Source: Nocardia anaemiae NBRC 100462 (GTDB lineage: Bacteria > Actinomycetota > Actinomycetes > Mycobacteriales > Mycobacteriaceae). Taken from it: 64,000 nucleotides of DNA. The stretch spans positions 1 to 64,000 of the forward strand of contig NZ_BDAZ01000046.1 in the NCBI RefSeq assembly GCF_001612725.1, read 5' to 3'. Numbering within the stretch: position 1 is the first letter of the stretch; the number at the start of each line of letters is the position of its first letter. The notes under the pieces were generated by a model. The model was not told the DNA's origin. It was given only the letters and a program-made list of their open reading frames with translations, and ran no database searches. Shown in pieces: positions 43,693 through 52,507 of this stretch. Both the position numbers and the translations under genes were made by a program.

Positions 43693-46167
43693 TCAGATCA
43701 CCGACAGCAACGCGCGCACACTCTCATCGGCAAGACGCTCGGCGCGCTCGCGCGACACCGCTGGCTCGACATAGCCCAGGTTGAACGACAATTCGCCGTG
43801 CGTGGCATTGGCGGTGGCCATGATGAAGCCGCTCACCGACATGCCCGAGACGAATTGCGCGCCCGAGAGCTGCCACGCGCCGATCTTGTCCGGGAACGCG
43901 TAGCGCCCCAGATAGGTCATACACAGGTGACCTGGACCGCGAGTGTCCATCAGCTTGACCGTGGATGCACTGGCGGCCACCGACTTCGGCGCGGCGACCT
44001 TCAGCAGGCTCAATGCCGCGAGATGGTCGCGACGGTCCATCCGTGCGCCGTACTCGCGCTCGATCTCGTCGGCGATCTGCCACAGCGACGACCACGGCGC
44101 GTACTTCGCCGGGGTCGCGATCATACCCTGGTAGGTGCCTACCTCGGTATCGGCGACCGCGCCACCGAGGTGGCCGCGGAAGTTCACCGAACTGCCTACG
44201 GTGTACCAGGATTCGGTATAGGTGCCCGACTCGCGGGCCGCCGCGATGAGCAGCGCCGCCGAGAGCGCGGCCTGCAGGCCGACGCCGCTGCGCGCACAAC
44301 CCGCGGTCAATGCGTCGAGTTGATCGGCGTCCAGACCGCGGTGCACGACCCGGCTGCGTCGCCGCGACGGCGGGGCGAGTTCGGTCGGCTCGACTCGGCG
44401 CGGCCGCTTCAACTGCGACTTCTGGTCGCGCAGCAGCGATCCGAGCGTGCGGCCGAAACCCTTGGCGCCCTGGAACTTTGCTGGAAACAGCTGCTCCGGG
44501 CCGGGCCGAACCGGGGCGGGCTCGAGATCGAGGCCATCGCCCGCGGCGACCTGGAGCACCTGTTTGGCCACCGACATCGCGCTCTCGCCGTCGGCGATCG
44601 CATAGTGCAGGGTGACGATCAAATCGCTGGACGCACCGGTCGCATCCGTGATGAGCACCGCGCGCGCGAGCGGACCGGAGTGCCAGTCGAAGGGTTCGCG
44701 CAATTCGACATCGTCGACCTCGGTGAGCCAGGCGTCCGGATCGGCGGATTCGACAACGCGCAGCGGAATCGGCGTCGGCACCGGTACGAAACGCGGTGCG
44801 GTACCGTCTGGTTCGGCTGCCACCGCGACACCGAGCAGCGGATGTCGATGCTGCACTTCGTCGAGACCGGTGCGCACCTGCTCCGCGGTAATCGAGCCGT
44901 GCACCCGCACCCGGGCCAGAATATGCAGCGGCGCGAGCTGATCGGCGATCCAGTGCCAGCGCTCCACCGGGGACAGCTCGCGCGGCAGCCGCGCGGTCGG
45001 TCCCGCCAGCGGCGGGAACGACATCGGCTTACCCAATTCGCGCAGGAAGAATTCGGTGGGAGCGTGCCGGAAGTAGGTGTCGCGCACCTTGACCAGCTTG
45101 GGATCGGTCGTCTGTTCGATCTTGCCGAGGGACCACGAGCCGTTGACGAACATGGCCGTCCGCTCGGCGCGGACCTGCTCGTAACGACGCAGTCCCGCAA
45201 CGGGATCCAGCGAGGTCTTCAGCGTGTGGGCGAGTACGGCCGCGTCCTCGATGGCGGAGTTGGCACCCTGGCCGAGGCTGGGCAGCATGGGATGGGCGGC
45301 ATCACCGAGCAGGGTCACCCGCCCGCGACCCCAGCCGTCCAGCGGCGGCCGGTCCTGGCAGGGCACGGCGAGCACATCGGCCCAATCGGTCTGATCGATG
45401 CAGGCACGCACCTCCGGCGCCCAATCGGCATAGAGCCGCCGCAGATCTTCCTTGCTGCCACGCCAATCGGCGGCCTCCTCGCCCGGCATGGTCATGGTGC
45501 CCCACCAGTACACCCGGCCGTGGCCGATGTCGTGGATGCCGAAACGCATTCCGGTGCCCCAATAGTGCGCGGAGTAGCCGCGCGGCACGGCGGGATGTTC
45601 GAACGGGATGCAGGCCAGCCAGGCGACGAAATTGCCGGGGCGCGGTTCGGCGCGGCCATGCAATTGGGCACGCACCACGGAGTGGATGCCGTCGGCGCCG
45701 ACCAGCAGATCACCCTCGGCGATGCGGCCGTCGGCGAATTCGACGCGCACGTGCTCACCGTCATCGATGAACCGAGTCGCTTGTGCGCCAACATGAGTCG
45801 GGGTGTCGCCGATAGCGCGCAGCAGGACCGCGTGCAGATCCTTGCGGTGCAGCGCGACACTCGGTGCGCCGAACCGCTCGTCCTGGCGGTGCACCGGAAG
45901 CACTCGGATCGGCGTGCCGTCCGGGTTGTTGAAGCGGAAGGTCTCGACCTTGCCGCCGCGCTCGAACAGCTCCTCCTCGATGCCGAGGCCGATAGCGCGC
46001 AGTGCCTTGATTCCGTTGGCCTGCACCGAAAGTCCGAATCCCTGGCCACGCAGCTCGGGTGCGGCTTCATAGAGTTCGACCGCGAAGCCCGCCTGTCGCA
46101 ATGCGGCGGCGGTGGTGAGCCCTCCGATCCCCGCACCGAGCACGACAACCTTGATCGGACTACTCAT
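43693..46167 (-). CDS. FAD monooxygenase fused to a condensation/PapA-type acyltransferase
   Basis: An 824-aa protein. N-terminal class A flavin monooxygenase: GAGIGGLTTAAALR (FAD, residue 10), DGIHSVVR, LLGDAAHPMLPSLGQGAN (near 287), then a linker. From about residue 390 there is a condensation/PapA5-like domain with the active motif HYAIADG (Tyr at residue 522, codon 44602-44604) where HHxxxDG is expected; the second His is lost. A fusion of oxygenation and acyl transfer beside an NRPS is uncommon. The start at 46167 (MSSPIKVV) has a weak site; a Met at 46185 is an alternative. Ends 174 bp before the NRPS start. Confidence 0.85.
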   Translation of the reverse strand: MSSPIKVVVLGAGIGGLTTAAALRQAGFAVELYEAAPELRGQGFGLSVQANGIKALRAIGLGIEEELFERGGKVETFRFNNPDGTPIRVLPVHRQDERFGAPSVALHRKDLHAVLLRAIGDTPTHVGAQATRFIDDGEHVRVEFADGRIAEGDLLVGADGIHSVVRAQLHGRAEPRPGNFVAWLACIPFEHPAVPRGYSAHYWGTGMRFGIHDIGHGRVYWWGTMTMPGEEAADWRGSKEDLRRLYADWAPEVRACIDQTDWADVLAVPCQDRPPLDGWGRGRVTLLGDAAHPMLPSLGQGANSAIEDAAVLAHTLKTSLDPVAGLRRYEQVRAERTAMFVNGSWSLGKIEQTTDPKLVKVRDTYFRHAPTEFFLRELGKPMSFPPLAGPTARLPRELSPVERWHWIADQLAPLHILARVRVHGSITAEQVRTGLDEVQHRHPLLGVAVAAEPDGTAPRFVPVPTPIPLRVVESADPDAWLTEVDDVELREPFDWHSGPLARAVLITDATGASSDLIVTLHYAIADGESAMSVAKQVLQVAAGDGLDLEPAPVRPGPEQLFPAKFQGAKGFGRTLGSLLRDQKSQLKRPRRVEPTELAPPSRRRSRVVHRGLDADQLDALTAGCARSGVGLQAALSAALLIAAARESGTYTESWYTVGSSVNFRGHLGGAVADTEVGTYQGMIATPAKYAPWSSLWQIADEIEREYGARMDRRDHLAALSLLKVAAPKSVAASASTVKLMDTRGPGHLCMTYLGRYAFPDKIGAWQLSGAQFVSGMSVSGFIMATANATHGELSFNLGYVEPAVSRERAERLADESVRALLSVI

Positions 46168-46482
46168 TCGAACCTGCGCTTCCATCGAATCACTCGACCG
46201 CACAGGACACTTCATCGTTCGAAGCGACCATCGAGCAACGCTGCCCACCGGTTCTCATCCCCCCGAGCAGCACTGTTCGAAGACCTTCGTTATCCCCGAC
46301 CAGACAGGCGGGGCGGGATGCCTGTGCCTGACCGATCCGAAGCCTACCGCTATAACCGTGTCTGAAACGTTACCGTGTGAGATTCAACCCAAAGGGGCCG
46401 TTTCGGCAAGCCGAACCCGTTGCGATGGGCCATAATTCACGGTTCGCGCAAACCTGTTGGTTTGGTCCGATGCCCAAATCCC
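46168..46482. promoter_or_regulatory. 315-bp regulatory region upstream of the monooxygenase-acyltransferase gene
   Basis: Contains near-direct repeats TAACCGTGT (46353-46361) and TTACCGTGT (46370-46378), 17 bp apart, and a small inverted repeat TTCGGC-AA-GCCGAA (46402-46415). The 3' side ends at the RNase H gene stop. The elements probably include the promoter and operators of the biosynthetic locus. No regulator gene is adjacent to it. Confidence 0.45.
46436..46446 (+). repeat. 11-bp repeat copy flanking the NRPS locus (right)
   Basis: TTCACGGTTCG, the same 11-mer as at 36221-36231, preceded in both by TA and one more base (TAGTTC, TAATTC). Located just outside the biosynthetic locus upstream of its first gene. 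Confidence 0.35.
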
Positions 46483-47772
46483 TCAGAGGTAGGACGTATC
46501 GTTGACCAACCGAACCGACGAACCGCCGTCCGGATAGAACTCCGCGATCGACAGCGACGCCAGGTCCAGGTGCAGGCGATACAGCAGCGACGGGCCGACG
46601 CCGAGCGCCAGTTGCAGCAGGGTCTTGATAGGCGTCACATGGCTGACCACCACGATGTTCTGGCCCGGATACCGCGCGACCAGATCGCGGCGGACCGCCT
46701 CGACCCGTTCGCGGACCTGATCGAAGCTCTCACCGTTCGGAGCGGGCAGCGAGGGATCGCCGAGCCAGCGGGCGTGCAGCTGCGGATCTTGTTGCGCCGC
46801 TTCCAGGAAGGTGAGACCCTCCCATGCGCCGAAGTCGGTTTCGGTGAGGCCATCGACGACATGCATCGGCACGTCGAGTGCGGTGGCGGCGGCTTCGGCG
46901 GTCTCGCGGGCTCGGCCGAGCGGGGAGGTGACCACGGCGGCGATACCGCCCTTCGCGGCGAGCATTTTCGCGGCGCGGGCGGCTTGTTCACGGCCGAGAT
47001 CGGTAAGCGGCGGGTTGCCGCGACCGGAGTAGCGGCGCTCGATCGAGAGCGTGGTCTGGCCGTGGCGCAGCAGCAGGAAGCGGGTCGGGCGCCCGGTCGC
47101 GCCGGTCCAGCCGGGCGCCCTCTCGGCGGCGGTCGGCGTCGGGCCTGCGGCGGCTCGGGAATCGGTCGCGCTCGACTGTGCGTCCCTGGCTTCATCGATC
47201 CAGCTCGGCAGCTCAGCCTCGGCGCCGCGCACGGACGCGGGGGGTTCGTCGGTCCAACCGAGCAGCTGTTCTTCGGCCTCGCGCACCTCCTCCGCCAGGG
47301 TTGCGGCGGCCGCGCCCGCATCGAGTAACTGCCGCTCGGCGGCATGCACCTCGCCGATCAACGTTGCGTCGTCCATCGCCTCGTTCGCCAGCCGATCGGC
47401 GTGGGAGTTCTCCGCGCGCGGTATCCAGGTGAACGTCACGGCGTCGAATCCGGTGACCAGCCTGCGGGCGCGGTCGGCCAGCGGAATCATGGACGCGTGT
47501 TTGACCTTCCAGCGTCCGGACATCTGCTCGACGACCAGCTTGGAATCCATGCGCACCGACACCACGCGCGCGCCCAACTCCGCCGCCGCCTCCAAACCCG
47601 CGATGAGCCCGCGGTATTCGGCGACATTATTGGTGGTGATGCCGAGGTATTCCCTGCGTTCGGCGAGGATTCGGATGTGATCGGCAGCGAAGACGACCGC
47701 GCCGTAACCGGCCGGGCCCGGATTGCCCCGGGAACCGCCATCGGCCTCGACGATCACCTCGCGCTCGGTCAT
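46483..47772 (-). CDS. Bifunctional RNase H / histidine phosphatase (Rv2228c type)
   Basis: A 429-aa protein. N-terminal RNase HI domain: VIVEADGGSRGNPGPAGYG with Asp10, MDSKLVVEQM and NSHADRLANEAMD. After a disordered linker, a CobC/phosphoglycerate-mutase-like domain has LLLRHGQTTLSIERRYSGRGN, TETDFGAWEG and VVVSHVTPIKTLL. It removes RNA from RNA-DNA hybrids and dephosphorylates alpha-ribazole-phosphate or sugar phosphates in the M. tuberculosis homologue. GAGGGGAACA precedes the ATG at 47772. Confidence 0.94.
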   Translation of the reverse strand: MTEREVIVEADGGSRGNPGPAGYGAVVFAADHIRILAERREYLGITTNNVAEYRGLIAGLEAAAELGARVVSVRMDSKLVVEQMSGRWKVKHASMIPLADRARRLVTGFDAVTFTWIPRAENSHADRLANEAMDDATLIGEVHAAERQLLDAGAAAATLAEEVREAEEQLLGWTDEPPASVRGAEAELPSWIDEARDAQSSATDSRAAAGPTPTAAERAPGWTGATGRPTRFLLLRHGQTTLSIERRYSGRGNPPLTDLGREQAARAAKMLAAKGGIAAVVTSPLGRARETAEAAATALDVPMHVVDGLTETDFGAWEGLTFLEAAQQDPQLHARWLGDPSLPAPNGESFDQVRERVEAVRRDLVARYPGQNIVVVSHVTPIKTLLQLALGVGPSLLYRLHLDLASLSIAEFYPDGGSSVRLVNDTSYL

Positions 47773-47854
47773 TGTTCCCCTCGTCCTGTTCGACAGCCGA
47801 CCATCCGTCGCTGGGAGCGGACCGACGCGAGTACTGGTACCCGCACCGGAAACC

Positions 47855-48592
47855 TCACAAACCCGACTCCTTGGTGCGCACCAGGATCGCACCGCATTCC
47901 GGACACCGGACGATCACATCCGGCGCGGTCTTGGCGATCCGCGCGATCTCACCGCGATCCAATTCGATCCGGCACGCACCGCACCGGCGGGCCTGCAGCA
48001 GCGCGGCGCCGGTGCCGTGCTGGGTGCGCTGCCGGTCATAGATGCTCAGCAGTTCGTCCGGGAACAGCGCGACCAGACCCTTGCGGTCGGAATCGCAACG
48101 TCCCTGTGCCACATCGAGATCCGCGAGCGCCTCGTCGCGCAGGCGCTGCGCATCGGCCAGCTCCTGTTCGGTCTTGCTGAGCCGTGCACCCGCGTGATCG
48201 TGATCGGATGCCGAGGCCTCGCGGCGCTCCATCACCTCGAGCAGCTCGTCCTCGAGCACCGAACGGCGCCGCTCCAGGCTGCCCAGTTCATGCTGAATTT
48301 CCGAGAGCTGTTTGGCGCCCACCGACCCAGCGGTCAACATGGCGCGGTCGCGCTCCTCGCGCTTGCGCACCGCGTCGACCTCACCCTCCAGCTTGCGGAT
48401 ATCGCGGTCCAGATCGTCGAGCGAGATTTCGACCGCCACCGCCGCGTCCTTGTGCGCATTCCGCTCGGCCTCCAGCCGCGCCACCTCCTGCTGCTCGGGC
48501 AACACGGTGCGCCGATGCGCGATCCGCGTCAGTTCGGCGTCGACGGCGGCGAGCTGAAGCAGCTTGGCCTGGACAGGTGGTTCGACATTCAA
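47855..48592 (-). CDS. C4 zinc-ribbon coiled-coil protein (Rv2229c type)
   Basis: A 245-aa protein. A long coiled coil (about residues 15-180, e.g. QEVARLEAERN, QHELGSLERRRSVLEDELLEVM) ends in a zinc ribbon with CGACRIEL and CPECGAIL, the C4 motif of the zf-RING_7/DUF164 family. Start: TTG at 48592 with AGGAG 10 bases upstream gives 245 aa, the length of the M. tuberculosis homologue. Likely a nucleic-acid or complex adaptor; function not established. Cotranscribed with the downstream RNase H gene. Confidence 0.88.
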   Translation of the reverse strand: MNVEPPVQAKLLQLAAVDAELTRIAHRRTVLPEQQEVARLEAERNAHKDAAVAVEISLDDLDRDIRKLEGEVDAVRKREERDRAMLTAGSVGAKQLSEIQHELGSLERRRSVLEDELLEVMERREASASDHDHAGARLSKTEQELADAQRLRDEALADLDVAQGRCDSDRKGLVALFPDELLSIYDRQRTQHGTGAALLQARRCGACRIELDRGEIARIAKTAPDVIVRCPECGAILVRTKESGL

Positions 48593-48768
48593 CGCGGACA
48601 AACTCCTGGACGCTGTGGACGGATGAGGGGCACGCGAGCCACGGGAGGTGACGATGCCAGTCTTCAACCGTACCCCGGTTGGCCGGTGATTCGGTCCGAG
48701 GGGAGTGCTCGGTGCGTCATCGACCGCGCAAGCAGCGCGGTGTGGCGCCCGTCTTGTCCGGCCTGTGG
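48593..48768. other. Short intergenic region
   Basis: About 176 bp between two minus-strand genes; no ORF, hairpin or repeat was convincing here. Confidence 0.3.
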
Positions 48769-49413
48769 TCAGCTGCCGGGTGCGCGGGTTTTGATGGCGT
48801 CGCGGGAGATGAAGACGTCGTAGGTGCCGGGAGTGGCGATGACGGCGTTGCCGTAGGCGGAGCGGACGAAGGGGTCGGTCCACCATTTGTGGTTGCGCAT
48901 ATCGTTGAAGAAGTCCTGGTCGTCGCCGTTGACGAAGATCTGGTTCTGGGTGGTGGCGACGCCGTCGAGGCGTTGGCCGTAGAGGCGGGTGACCTTGTAG
49001 CCGGAATGGAAGCCGAGGGCATTCACCCAGGGCTCCAACTCGACGATATTGGCCTGCAACACCCATAGGTCACCCTCGACCTGATATTTCTCGTGCTTGT
49101 CGGGATGGTGCTCGTCACCGTAGAGGGTGAGGTCGACCTCGAGCCGGTGATCTTGGCCCGCAACCTGATTCACCACCACGTGCGCCGCCTTGACCTCCCC
49201 GCTCAGTCCTAGGAAGGTCTGTACGAGCGTGATCACCCACAGCAGTAGCACCGCGACGACCAACAGCGCTAGTCCGCCCGCGCCGCGCCCGAGCAAAACC
49301 CGCAATCCGACCTTGCGCACCATGACGAGCGCCGATATCAGCAACGCGACCGCGACCAGGATGATCAGCATCAGGCCGATCTGCACGATCCCGAAGTCCA
49401 CCGGGAAATTCAT
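48769..49413 (-). CDS. Membrane protein with two N-terminal helices and an exported C-terminal domain
   Basis: A 214-aa protein. Two hydrophobic helices (about residues 10-35 and 45-70) are followed by a soluble domain with VNQVAGQDHRLEVDLTLYGDEHHP and KWWTDPFVRSAYGNAVIATPGTYDVF. The tail appears to be extracytoplasmic. Related Nocardia and mycobacterial proteins have no assigned function. The ATG start at 49413 begins MNFPVDFGIVQIGLML. Confidence 0.75.
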   Translation of the reverse strand: MNFPVDFGIVQIGLMLIILVAVALLISALVMVRKVGLRVLLGRGAGGLALLVVAVLLLWVITLVQTFLGLSGEVKAAHVVVNQVAGQDHRLEVDLTLYGDEHHPDKHEKYQVEGDLWVLQANIVELEPWVNALGFHSGYKVTRLYGQRLDGVATTQNQIFVNGDDQDFFNDMRNHKWWTDPFVRSAYGNAVIATPGTYDVFISRDAIKTRAPGS

Positions 49414-49517
49414 GCGGTAGTTGTACCCCGAGCGGGCGCGTCAACTCACCTGAACCAGATACCAAGTCGGCCAACACGCCCGAACACGCCGTCGCACTGG
49501 GTGGTTCGGGATCGGGG

Positions 49518-50636
49518 TTACGGGGCTGCGATCGTCCACGGGTCGGTGCGCAGCGTGGAAATACGGGTTTCGAGGTCGGGCAGCGCGATTCGGACAGCTG
49601 TCTGCGCCTGTGCGCACCAAGGGAATTCGGTTGCCCAGTGGGCGGCATCGATCACCGCGGGGCCACCGCGGCGCAGGTGTTCGTCGACCGGGTGGTGGCG
49701 CAGATCGGAGGTGACGTAGGCGTCGACGCCGAGGCGCGCCGCCGCATTCAGATAGGAGTCGCCAGCGCCGCCGCATACCGCGACGGTCCGGATCATCCGG
49801 TCCGGGTCACCGGCCGCACGGACACCCCAGGTGGTCGCGGGCAACGCGGCGGCGACCCGAGAGGTGAACTCCCGCAACGACTCCGGTTCCGCAAGGGTGC
49901 CGACCCGACCGATGCCGAGCCCGGACGGCAGCGCCGCGCGCTCGGTGACGTGATAGGCGGGATCTTCGTAGGGATGGGCCGACCGCAGCGCCGCCAGCAC
50001 GGCCATGCGCGCCGATGGCGGTGCGATCACCTCGATGCGGTCCTCGTCGACCTGCCGCAATTCCCCGATGGCGCCGATCGTCGGATTGGCCCCCGCCACC
50101 GGACGAAACTGTCCGACTCCCGACACCCGCAAGGCGCAGTCACGATAGTTTTCGCTGCCACCGGCACCGGCCGCGAACAGTGCCGCCAGCACCGCATCGG
50201 CATGCGAACGCGGCACTTGTACCACCCAATTGTCCATGGCGGCTTGTGGTTTCGAGTCCAAAGGCCCGGTGACCGTGAGTCCGAGCGCGTCGGCCAGCGC
50301 ATCGGAAACGCCCGGATCAGCGGAATCCGCATTGGTATGCGCCGCGAACAAGGCACATCCGGACCGGATGAGCCGGTGCAGCAGAGCGCCTTTGGGCGTA
50401 TCGGCCGCGACGGTGTCGACCCCACGCAGCAGCAGCGGATGATGCACCACCAGAGCCTGTGCGCGCCAATCGATCGCCTCATCCACCACGGCGGCAGTGG
50501 CATCCACCGCGAACAGCACCCGAGCGACCTCATCCCCCGGATCACCGCACACCAACCCCACCGAATCCCACGACTCCGCCAACTTCGGCGGATAAGCCGC
50601 GTCCAGCACCCCGATGAGATCCGCCAGCGTTGTCAT
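49518..50636 (-). CDS. Nif3-like dinuclear metal centre protein
   Basis: A 372-aa protein. The metal-binding pattern starts with VHHPLLLRGVDTV (His pair near residue 68) and AHTNADSADPGVSDALADALGL; a late H-x-x-x-E segment (LRHHPVDEH) supplies others. A middle PII-like insertion gives the 360-380 aa form typical of actinobacteria. Forms hexamers binding two metal ions; GTP cyclohydrolase-like chemistry is proposed for relatives. Upstream of the zinc-ribbon gene as in mycobacteria (Rv2230c). Confidence 0.88.
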   Translation of the reverse strand: MTTLADLIGVLDAAYPPKLAESWDSVGLVCGDPGDEVARVLFAVDATAAVVDEAIDWRAQALVVHHPLLLRGVDTVAADTPKGALLHRLIRSGCALFAAHTNADSADPGVSDALADALGLTVTGPLDSKPQAAMDNWVVQVPRSHADAVLAALFAAGAGGSENYRDCALRVSGVGQFRPVAGANPTIGAIGELRQVDEDRIEVIAPPSARMAVLAALRSAHPYEDPAYHVTERAALPSGLGIGRVGTLAEPESLREFTSRVAAALPATTWGVRAAGDPDRMIRTVAVCGGAGDSYLNAAARLGVDAYVTSDLRHHPVDEHLRRGGPAVIDAAHWATEFPWCAQAQTAVRIALPDLETRISTLRTDPWTIAAP

Positions 50637-50864
50637 CCGCCTACCTCCGTTTCCCGACCACTTCCGACCACACCGAGATCACCGGCCGAGACCCGGCGGC
50701 CGGGGACGAGCGCCGTCACACCACACCGTCCGAATTCCAGCACCAGTGACGGGCAGATACTTCCATGCGGCCGGGATTGCCGTCGCATCCGAATCTGGCA
50801 CGCCATGGCTGGCGCCGCACCGCACGAACGGACGAAGCACAACGACAATCCGTCTGGGCCGACA

Positions 50865-51929
50865 TCACACCCCTGCCGCCTGGATTCCGGCAATCAACCG
50901 ATCGACCTCGGCGCGAGCGCGGACGGCGACACGCAGGTAATCCGGTCCGAGGCCCGGGAAGGTGTCTGCGCGGCGGACCGCAATTCCCTGGTCCGACAGG
51001 TGTTTTCGCAAGAGTTCACCATCTGGTGCGCGCAGCAAGAGGAATGGTCCGTCGGCGGGGGTGTGGACGTGTATGCCAAGCGCGGTCAGCCGTTCGATCA
51101 TCGAGTCGCGTTCGGCGGCGATCGTGTGTGCTCGCCGTTGTGCCGCGGCGACCACATCCGGCGCGGCGGTCGCGGTGATCGCTTCGAGTTGCAGTGTGCC
51201 GAGCGGCCAGTGCGCGCGGCCGTGACTCAGGCGTGCCAGCAGCTCGGGGGCACCGAGGAAGTAGCCGCAACGCAGGCCCGCCAGCGCCCAGGTTTTGGTG
51301 AGGCTGCGCAGGACGAGGATGTCCGGTGCGGGCGAAGCGGCCAGTGTCTGCGGTTCGCCGGGAATCGCATCGGCGAAGGCCTCGTCGACCACGATGATGC
51401 GGCCCGGTCGACGTAGCGCGCGGATGGTGTCGGCAGGGTGCAGGACCGAGGTGGGGTTGGTCGGGTTGCCGAGCACCACCAGGTCGGCGGCGGTTGGGAC
51501 GAACGCCGGGTCGAGGGTGTAGGGCGGTTCGAGGACGACTCGGGTCACCGGGATATCAGCGTCGCGCAGCGCCAGTTCGGGTTCGGTGAACGAGGGGTGC
51601 AGCACCGCGGCCAGTCGCGGTGCGAGACGGGGCAGCATTGCGAAGCCCTCGGCCGCGCCCGCCAGCAGCAGCACTTCGTCGGCGGTGCGGCCGTGCCGGG
51701 CCGCGACCGCGGTACGTGCGGCGAGTTCGTCGGCCGCGCTCGGATATCTGCCGAGGTCGTCCAGTCGCGCGGCCAGACGGTTGCGCAGCCAGTCCGGCGG
51801 CGCACTGCCCTGCACATTCACCGCGAAATCGAGCATGCCGGGCCGCGCGTCGACGTCACCGTGGTGACGCAGTTCCGCGTGCTCGACTCGCTCGGCTGAC
51901 ACGGGAAAACACCCTACGTGGCGGTCCAT
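50865..51929 (-). CDS. Rv2231c-type PLP aminotransferase/CobC-like
   Basis: A 354-aa protein. Fold type I aminotransferase: LGNPTNPTSVLHP (PLP-Asn), VVDEAFADAIPGE (PLP-Asp) and SLTKTWALAGLRCGY, where the Lys binds PLP; PYLRVAVRAR-type Arg at the C-terminus. Resembles threonine-phosphate decarboxylase/histidinol-phosphate aminotransferase; in M. tuberculosis it lies near cobalamin genes. The ATG at 51929 leaves 17 bp to the divergent ptpA, so an internal GTG at 51902 may be the true start. Confidence 0.86.
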   Translation of the reverse strand: MDRHVGCFPVSAERVEHAELRHHGDVDARPGMLDFAVNVQGSAPPDWLRNRLAARLDDLGRYPSAADELAARTAVAARHGRTADEVLLLAGAAEGFAMLPRLAPRLAAVLHPSFTEPELALRDADIPVTRVVLEPPYTLDPAFVPTAADLVVLGNPTNPTSVLHPADTIRALRRPGRIIVVDEAFADAIPGEPQTLAASPAPDILVLRSLTKTWALAGLRCGYFLGAPELLARLSHGRAHWPLGTLQLEAITATAAPDVVAAAQRRAHTIAAERDSMIERLTALGIHVHTPADGPFLLLRAPDGELLRKHLSDQGIAVRRADTFPGLGPDYLRVAVRARAEVDRLIAGIQAAGV

Positions 51930-51946
51930 CGGGACGACCGGCCAGA

Positions 51947-52507
51947 ATGGCTGTCGTGGGTGAGTTGCACGTGTCGTTCGTCTGTACCGGCAACATTTGT
52001 CGATCGCCGATGGCGGAGAAGATGTTCGCGGTACACCTGTCCCGCGCGGGACTCGCCGACCGCGTGCGGGTCAGCAGCGCGGGCACCGACGGCTGGCACG
52101 CCGGAGATGACGCCGACGCCCGCACGAACGCCACCCTGCGCCGCCACGGCTACCCGACCGGCCATATCGCCGCGAAATTCGGCAACCGACACCGCGACGC
52201 CGACCTGCTGATCGCCCTCGACTCCGGCCACGAACGCCGCCTCGCCACGCTCGGCATCCCGTCGGAGCGCCGCCGCCTGCTCCGCAGCTTCGACCCCGCC
52301 GCCGACACCCTCGACGTCCCCGACCCGTACTACGGCGACACCACCGACTTCGACCTGGTCCACGACCAGATCGCAGCCGCTATCCCGGGACTGTTGGACT
52401 GGGTCCGCACCGCCCTCGCCGCACGCACCGGCGATATCGGTAACGCCGTCGAGTCCGGCGGAAAATCGGACCAATCAGTCTCTCACGTCTCCGACGGACG
52501 CCCGTGA
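51947..52507 (+). CDS. ptpA: Low-molecular-weight protein tyrosine phosphatase
   Basis: A 186-aa protein. The catalytic P-loop is VCTGNICRSPMAEKMF (C-x5-R-S), with the general acid Asp in DVPDPYYGDTTDF. Compared with mycobacterial PtpA (163 aa), there is an extra C-terminal Ser/Gly-rich tail of about 20 residues. It dephosphorylates tyrosines and is secreted by pathogens (family knowledge). A GTG at 51956 is an alternative start. Its stop overlaps the SURF1 start (TGATG). Confidence 0.93.
   Translation: MAVVGELHVSFVCTGNICRSPMAEKMFAVHLSRAGLADRVRVSSAGTDGWHAGDDADARTNATLRRHGYPTGHIAAKFGNRHRDADLLIALDSGHERRLATLGIPSERRRLLRSFDPAADTLDVPDPYYGDTTDFDLVHDQIAAAIPGLLDWVRTALAARTGDIGNAVESGGKSDQSVSHVSDGRP

Noticed and set aside
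40453..46365. A 1970-codon open frame on the plus strand opposite the NRPS and monooxygenase genes
   Set aside because: It is a G+C-driven antisense shadow: its sequence is rich in His, Arg, Gly and Gln with no domain, while the opposite strand encodes complete conserved enzymes.
47855..49066. A 403-aa extension of the zinc-ribbon protein
   Set aside because: The extra N-terminus overlaps another gene on the same strand and is low-complexity; the TTG at 48592 with AGGAG gives the family length.
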